The notes under the pieces: model-generated
The model's database searches: none
What the model was told of the DNA's origin: nothing
The model's input: the letters and a program-made list of their open reading frames with translations, nothing else
Made by a program: the position numbers and the translations under genes
In this document: positions 58,401-64,000 of the stretch, piece by piece
Layout of the letters: each line of letters opens with the position of its first letter
How positions within the stretch are numbered: position 1 is the first letter of the stretch
Assembly: GCA_021234155.1 (NCBI GenBank)
Contig: JAJEKV010000012.1
Span: 9,018,448 to 9,082,447, forward strand
Reading direction: 5' to 3'
Length of the DNA stretch: 64,000 bases
Source: Isoetes taiwanensis
Lineage: Eukaryota > Streptophyta > Lycopodiopsida > Isoetales > Isoetaceae

Positions 58401-59100
58401 GACATTAAGGCCTTGCCAAATTCAGCAAGAGATGTTGTAGCAACTCTTACCTCTAGATCAACTCCATCAAGAAGCTGGCATTCCACTTCCCTGTCATGTG
58501 AAAGAGGCCGCCCTGTTCTGTCAGTTGGAGGGGTTGAAGAACCTTACGTGGCAAGGCTTCAGTCATAGCCCCGATCTTTGCTGCCCAATGGCTTTGTTTG
58601 CGGCAGCTTCCTAATCCCTGCTGCAAATTGGTATCATTGTCTGCCTTTGTAACCAAAGCATCCCTTTGCAATCAAAGCTCTGAAGCATCCCTTTGCAAGA
58701 ACCCTAATCCAAATTATGGACAATCGAAACCCTAAAATACCATATAGGCAGAGCTTTGAAGTTGGAGCTGCAAACAGAGCGAATACATATAAGGAAGGAG
58801 GAGTACACAATGAAGAATCAACGGGAAGGTGGGCAGCAAAGGCAGCGTGCGAGCCACACAGAAGGAAATGGTCCTCCATCCATAGCCGATCAAACCTAAT
58901 AATACGCCGGAGTAAATCCCTCTGTACAATTTCCTAAAAGCCCCCCTGCGCAAAAGGAGGTCCCATGCTCGATCTTCTTAGGTCTATGGTCCATTCATCA
59001 AATCCTTCTAACCCTTGTGTTGGCTAAAAACCCTAAAAATAATGGGAGGATATTGACACCCACCACAAAAGAAGCCTCCACCACAGCATTTGCCCCCTTT
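58401..59100 (-). other. Unassigned, between Copia and Helitron-like block
   Basis: May hold the decayed start of Copia gag. Minus-strand frames are short and shared with no family I recognise. Confidence 0.35.
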
Positions 59101-59242
59101 TTTAAAATCAACGGCTGACAAAAGGGTGCACTCTAGAAATACTATTTAGTACACCTGGATGAATACGGCCACCAAATCATATGAAAACCTTAGAGAAAAC
59201 AGTACAAAAACAGAAAAAAAAAACCCCTGTTATAATGCTAGA
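59100..59242 (-). mobile_element. Helitron-like 5' terminal block, copy d
   Basis: Minus strand A|TCTAGCATTATAACAGGGG starting at 59,242, identical in its first 19 bases to copy b. LTR homology of the neighbouring retroelement begins at the very next base, so this element is inserted in, or has replaced part of, that LTR. Confidence 0.6.
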
Positions 59243-60219
59243 TATTAGATTCAGTGATGTTCCTAGCTAGAACCTCTTAAATCCCATTAATTGCGGCCTG
59301 TGCACAAGAGCCCACCTGGCTGGGGATGCTATGATGTGATTCAGCACCAGATAACGAGTATGATGGTGAATCGGGGGTGGGGTATTGCCTAGCGCGGCTA
59401 CAGGACTCCTACAGTGTGCTAGGCTTATAGCCGGTCACGGAGAGGGCCGGGTATGGGTCTGACACTTCCCGGGTCGCAGGTATCGAGCCAATATGATTGG
59501 GCGCCCTGGGCTCGAATGGGCAGGTGAGCCGGCCTTTAGATTTAGGGGAGTAAGTCGGGTACGAATGCGGGGGTCACTGAGGGGGCACGCGTTCTCTAGC
59601 ACACCCAGGGATCCGTCATACTCGGGGAGGAGACGCCTCTCCGACCTGCCTCATCGGACCGGGGAGATGTAACCCGGAGTAGTTCCATAGGGTGATTCCA
59701 TGGGATTGCGTCTCCGGAAGGCTACAGTGCCGCCATAGCATATTCCAGCCTATCTGCAAAGTGTGCACAGGAGGGGCGGATGGAGTGGACTACCCTAGCC
59801 ATTGTTCTATGCCAGCCAACGCCATTGCTATGACTCCATCTGTTGTTATCTGGAGGCCTTGACTGTCAGTTGATTCCCATGAGTCTGAGCTGGGGTAGAG
59901 CCCTTATTTATGATGCATTTCCATTGATATATAAGTATTCCGTTGTATTCGTATTGATGATGATGGGCCACCCTTCGTGGTGGTATATTATTTATTGTGT
60001 TGTTGCCAGGTGCTAACCTTGTATGTACGCTTCCGCTATTAGGATTCCCATCGAAGGCGTGGGACGAATGACACCTCTGTGTCCTTCACCCGGACACTTG
60101 CCATCACAAGTGGTCCGAGTCAGACGGAGGGCCTTTCTATGGTGGTATTGTCGTCATAGAGGAGGGGATTTCCCATATGTATACGATGCGAGCATCGTAT
60201 AGGTCTGGGGAGCGTCACA
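59243..60219 (+). repeat. Truncated 5' LTR, same family as the 15-24 kb element
   Basis: Inverted relative to, but clearly homologous with, 15,361-16,310; it ends GGGGAGCGTCACA. About the first 600 bp of the LTR are missing. Divergence from the two LTRs at 15-24 kb is much larger than between those two, so this is an older relative. Confidence 0.85.
60181..60200. other. Perfect palindrome in the LTR end
   Basis: ATACGATGC and GCATCGTAT pair around GA, 19 bp before the LTR end. The other two LTRs keep an imperfect version. Confidence 0.7.
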
Positions 60220-60220
60220 A

Positions 60221-60232
60221 TGGTATCAGAGC
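60221..60232 (+). promoter_or_regulatory. Primer binding site, initiator tRNA-Met
   Basis: TGGTATCAGAGC one base after the LTR end. Confidence 0.95.
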
Positions 60233-60874
60233 ATGATTTTGGTGGACCAGATCATTGCACTGACCATGTTCTAACTCGATAGAACGTTAAGTAGTTGGGG
60301 ACTCCAACATAGAAAGACTTCTCTAGAGCCTTGTAGTTAGTTTGTTTGAGGCCAAAAATGGTGCTAGTAATATAGTTGTGGAAACATTTAGTGGTATAAA
60401 GGTAAAACCATGTGGAGTTTTGGCAGGGCAGGGTCCCTCATTTCAAAAGGCCATAACTTTCTCTAGGAAGCTCGGCTTCAAAAAATTTTTGTTCCATCGC
60501 GTCGGAGACCCTCAAATTAGCTTAAAACACTCTTTTGCTGACTCAAAATGGCGAAAATGGGCGAGAAAATCCAAAACCGGCGCATTCTAAAAAAAAAACA
60601 GTTTTCTTTTCAAATTCTAAACTCAAAAATTTCAAAGTCCGCCGGTTTTGACCGTTGAATTTTTTTTTTTTTTTTTAATTTAGAAGGCGTAACAGATCCA
60701 GGGGCGTTTATTTAGAGTTTTCATTAACTTCTTTTGTGCTAAACCCGCCTCGCCATAGCCACCGGAATCGTCCGTACGACCATATTTGTGCAACTCTTCT
60801 CCGTTTTGCCATACCCAGCCCTGTCTGCTATCTGGCCACCCCTACCCGCTTGTGGTGCTCTACTTTGACAAGAG
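60233..60874 (+). other. Retroelement leader
   Basis: Homologous over its first ~330 bp to the region next to the PBS of the 15-24 kb element (shared AGTTTTGGCAGG, CCATAACTT and CGCGTCGG blocks). A T-run lies at 60,659-60,677. No frame of note before the ATG at 60,875. Confidence 0.6.
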
Positions 60875-62121
60875 ATGGCGCGCACAAAGGGAACCAAGAG
60901 CTATTCCAGCTGCAATGTCTTCCAACTCTTCGTCGAGCTTGGGTACAACATTGGAGACACAACCGAGGGGCCTAGGAAGGTTGAGCTCCTCCTTGAACAG
61001 CTTGTACTCAGATTTATTGAGGGCGACCGGATACCATATCCCATCTTCCACCTCACAGAGAGATTCTTGCTCAAACTAAATGCTACTGAAGGGGAGACCT
61101 ACAGCCTAGTGGAGCAGAAAGATCAAGTTCTGACCCTAGTTCGGTATTACCCCGCGGGCATGGCCCAAGCGGCTGCGGATGCCGAAGCTCGTCGGGAAGC
61201 TGAGAGGATAATATCGATGGCATAGGAGGAGGATGCCCGGCAGGTCACGAGCGGAGATCCGGCTATTCGGGGACAGGAGTATGTGTATCTGGGACGAGGG
61301 AGAGCCATAAGTCGGGGCAACAATTTTATGATACCCCCATACTATTATGATGTGGATGCCCAGATCTTCATATGGAAAGATATCTCCCCATCTCTTCCAC
61401 AGGAGGATCTGCAGGCCATCGAGCTTGATATGGCGGCCCGACCTGACCGTTATATTGCCAAGATCCGTCGGAGGACAGCAGTACGCCTGCTACAGGAGCA
61501 GCATGCCGAACAGCAGGCAGCTCGGCTAGCTGAGGAGCAGGCCAGGAAGGCTGCTGAGGAAGCTGCCAGACTTGCTGAGGAAGCTGCCAAACTTGCGGAG
61601 GAAGCTGCCACCCGCGTTGAGGAGCCCGCTAACCACACCACTCAGTGGAAGCAGAAGACCACTAACCCGACACGCTTGTGGCCCCAATATAAGACTCGGC
61701 TCCAAGCGATCGGTGGGGTCGCAAAGCGGAAGGGGGATACTCGACGGGAGACCTTAGTCGAGCGGGCCCGGCACCCAGCCACCGGGGGGAAAACTCTTCC
61801 CCTTATTCCCCCACCTCGTCAGAGGAAGCCCCACCGGTTTAAACCCGGGACAGTAGCCTTGCGGGAAATCTGCAAGTATCAGAAGACGACGGAGCTCCTT
61901 ATAAGGAAGCTGCCATTCCAGCGGCTTGTGAGATTGTGCAGGAGTTCAAGACCGATCTTAGGTTCCAGACTCATGCCATTCTTGCCCTATAAGAAGCTGC
62001 TGAAAACTACCTTGTCGCCCTTCTCGGTGACGCCAATCTTTGTGCGATGCACGCCAAGCGCGTGACAATAATGCCAAAGGATTTGGCTTTGGCGCGCAGG
62101 ATCTGCGGGGATCGGTGTTAG
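60875..62121 (+). pseudogene. Retroelement protein with C-terminal histone H3 fold
   Basis: The frame starts MARTKGTK, close to the H3 start MARTKQTA, then has about 290 residues unlike H3 and ends in an H3 domain. The middle holds a folded-looking region ([33 protein letters not shown]) and an Ala/Glu-rich coiled coil with [14 protein letters not shown] repeats (61,500-61,620). The H3 part starts ARHPATGG (like H3 25-34), then [68 protein letters not shown] and [17 protein letters not shown], ending at 62,121. It resembles canonical H3, not CENH3 (no longer loop 1). Breaks: TAG at 61,223, a net frameshift at about 61,931, TAA at 61,990; both stops are C-to-T changes of CAG/CAA. Arg52 is Cys, again C to T. 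Such a domain could tie a retroelement protein to nucleosomes; that is inference. Confidence 0.8.
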
Positions 62122-62386
62122 ATTCCCCATTTTTGTAATATAGCTGTATCTTTTTGTATATTAAATTTTTCTAACTAATACAATGTAGTATCTTAATAAT
62201 GTGTTCCACTGTTTGATTTTCATGTACACAACCCAAAGCAAAAAAAAAAAAAAAAAAAAAAAGAGACTTTATGGAATATTCCCTATTAAAAGTCTTATCT
62301 TTAAAAAAAATGTACCCCTACTTTTTAGGGTTTCATTGTTGTTTAGCCTCCTCTCTTTTTGTTCCTCCTCCATCCAGCAAGCTATC
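62122..62386 (+). other. Spacer with 25-base A-run
   Basis: AT-rich stretch with an A-run at about 62,239-62,262 between the two retroelement frames. It could be a relic of a captured poly(A) tail after the H3 segment, or chance. Confidence 0.4.
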
Positions 62387-63773
62387 ATGGATTATACTAA
62401 GCGCCAACAATGGTACCAGCATGAAGAACATTGGGATTCTGCCGTCCCCTTTGAGCTTCTCCACCCCTATCTGCTGGAGCAGGTGGATCTCATAGCAAAC
62501 ATGGAGGCTCATTCGAATTACGCTGATTTCTTGGAGTTTTACACCCAAGAAATGGTGCCCCAATGCACATCTTATAGCGATCCCCCACAGCTCTATCTTC
62601 ACATGGACATACTCATGCAGATGCTTGGGGATGATCGCCATGCTGAAGACACTCTTCGAGGTATTCAGCGACGTGCTAAGCACGCCCCCATCCTTTGGCT
62701 GGGCCGTCAGCAGACCTATTTTGAGGTCCGTTTTGCTTTGGCCATTCTTATGGACCAATATGTGGAGGCTGACTCCACTCCATTGGAAAAGGGGAAGGTA
62801 CCTATTCCCGATGATCCGGAAGAAGATGAGCGCATAAGCCATACTGACTTCGCCCGATGGAAGCAGCTCGCCACCGACCAGCCCGTGGCCCGAGCTCAGG
62901 GACGCAAACTTGCCGGATTGGATGCATTTCCTCCAATCCTTCACAATAATCAAGAGTACCTGCTCCTTGATGATATTTTCTGGGCATACCACGTGATTGC
63001 CGACATCCGGACTATGCGCAAAGACCTCGTCTTGTACGAGCTTGCGGAGTATTGTCAAGATGATTTCATCGACTTCTCGCCTCCTGATTACCCTCCACAG
63101 GTACAGCAGTTACTTAGATTTCACCCTGAGGATCTAGAACCTGTTGAGACTTTGCTACAGTTGAGGCATCTCGTGCTCCAAGATCCCCCCTTCTCCACCA
63201 CCTGAAGACGCTTTTGCCGCCATGGGGCCACACGTCCCTAACATTAATGATGTGACCATACCAATGGAAGAGGACGAAGAGGGGGAAGACTTTTACGATA
63301 ATAAGAAGCATCTGAAAGAGGAGAAGGAAGAAGCTTATGCAGAGCATATCCCCGTCAACCTTGAAGCGGAAGTGGCAACCTCCACAGATCTGGAAATAGC
63401 AGCTTTGAAGAACCATCTCATGAGGTTCTTCCTCTCGGCTTTCCGCCAAGGTCAGGTGCTATTCTTTGTTAGAGCTCTCGCTCCAGAGGCCGAAGCATCT
63501 TTTTGGGCACTAAAGGCTTTGTCCGCTATGGCCGAACACAGGAAGCTCCCTGCCAATCTCCATTCTGTGGTGCTTGTAAATCGTGATTTGGCACTTGCTG
63601 CCTTAGGGACATTGCTGCTTGGATGAGCATGAAGATGCTCGTAGCAGCACCATTGGCTACTGCCTTCCCTCCTGCTGCTGCTTCCGCAACCGCCCTCACG
63701 ATCAGCCCCGGTGTCACTTTACTCTGCCAACGACAACCATCAGAGTCGCCTACAGATGTGGACCAGGATGCAG
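62387..63773 (+). pseudogene. Second frame of the retroelement, unknown function
   Basis: Starts MDYTKRQQWYQHEEHW and reads about 270 residues to 63,204, where a slip in a C-run (63,185-63,190) moves coding to another frame (PPPEDAFAAMGPHVPN) through an acidic stretch (PMEEDEEGEDFYD) and a helical Ala-rich region (LSAFRQGQVLFFVRALAPEA) to 63,600; a second shift leads to an Ala/Pro/Ser-rich end with TGA near 63,773. I do not recognise the family; no RT, protease, integrase or zinc knuckle is visible. Helical Leu-rich content (LLHPYLLEQVDLIANMEAHS) would fit a structural gag-like protein. An N-terminal extension from 62,201 is open but lies partly in the A-run, so I prefer 62,387. Confidence 0.5.
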
Positions 63774-64000
63774 GACCAAGTTCTTGAGCATCATCTTTTT
63801 TTTGGGTCTTATTGTTCGACTTTTGGCCATTTTTATATGTAATACTCATATAGGCAATTTTGTGTCGATTGATAAATAAATACTATACTCTTTTTGTATT
63901 CCTTGTTTTTTTTTTTCTCCCTTGATAATCATTTATACATAATCTCTGCAATTATCAACTAAACATTGCTATACCACCTGTTACAGGGATAGCTTCGCCA
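63774..64000. other. No gene recognised, window end
   Basis: AT-rich sequence after the second frame; nothing supported. Confidence 0.4.

Larger units (their letters stand above)
59243..64000 (+). mobile_element. LTR retroelement with histone-H3-bearing frame, 5' part
   Basis: LTR, PBS and leader are followed by two reading frames unlike standard gag or pol. The element runs off the window, so pol or a 3' LTR could lie beyond 64,000. It may be the coding relative of the non-coding element at 15-24 kb. Confidence 0.7.

Noticed and set aside
60875-62121. An ordinary host histone H3 gene or CENH3
   Set aside because: It follows a PBS and leader, has about 290 extra residues ahead of the core, two stops and a frameshift. 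Core blocks match canonical H3 better than CENH3.
62333-63058. 241-codon minus-strand frame
   Set aside because: Antisense shadow of the second retroelement frame; the plus-strand composition is more protein-like and follows the PBS direction.

Overview
The window looks like nuclear DNA of a land plant, most probably a flowering plant. Reasons: a plant-type CCCH zinc-finger gene, a decayed pentatricopeptide (PPR) gene, fragments of plant families (CIPK kinase, GDSL esterase, Pumilio, HIPL, DEAH helicase), intron-bearing coding regions with GT..AG borders, and dense nested plant transposable elements (LTR retrotransposons primed by initiator tRNA-Met, LINEs, Helitrons, MULE-like and other foldback elements). 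The species cannot be named from the sequence.

Layout. 1-8.6 kb: a small uncharacterised minus-strand multi-exon gene (1.56-3.53 kb) with a foldback MITE in one intron, a Helitron-like 5' end carrying another MITE, about 2 kb of featureless DNA, then a decayed minus-strand HIPL fragment next to a foreign first exon. 8.7-10.6 kb: the one convincing intact host gene, a three-finger CCCH protein. 11.0-12.4 kb: a PPR pseudogene. 12.6-15.4 kb: a Helitron-like 5' end, local tandem repeats, a 384-bp MITE and part of an unknown reading frame. 15,361-24,453: a structurally complete LTR retrotransposon (1.6-kb LTRs, PBS, PPT, 5-bp target duplication TTTGC) with no recognisable gag or pol, inserted in that unknown frame, which resumes at 24.46 kb.

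27.2-46.8 kb: an array of four ~1.08-kb tandem units. The first is split by a 13-kb inverted-repeat (MULE-like) element holding a complete but broken L1-type LINE and a 3.3-kb Helitron with at least three captured gene fragments (Pumilio, CIPK, GDSL), and then by a second, 2.23-kb Helitron. Subtracting the two outer insertions (the MULE-like element and the 2.23-kb Helitron) restores a 1,084-bp period, which supports the whole reconstruction. 47-50 kb: a MULE-type MITE and a decayed DEAH-box helicase. 51.9-58.4 kb: a decayed Copia pol gene split by a 5'-truncated LINE of a type not usual for flowering plants.

59.2-64 kb: a truncated LTR of the same family as the 15-24 kb element, its PBS and leader, then two reading frames that are neither gag nor pol as usually known. 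The first ends in an unmistakable histone H3 fold (residues equivalent to about H3 27-135) behind a long alanine/glutamate-rich coiled-coil segment, and begins with the H3-like start MARTK. This histone-bearing retroelement, now disabled by two stops and a frameshift, is the most unusual object in the window.
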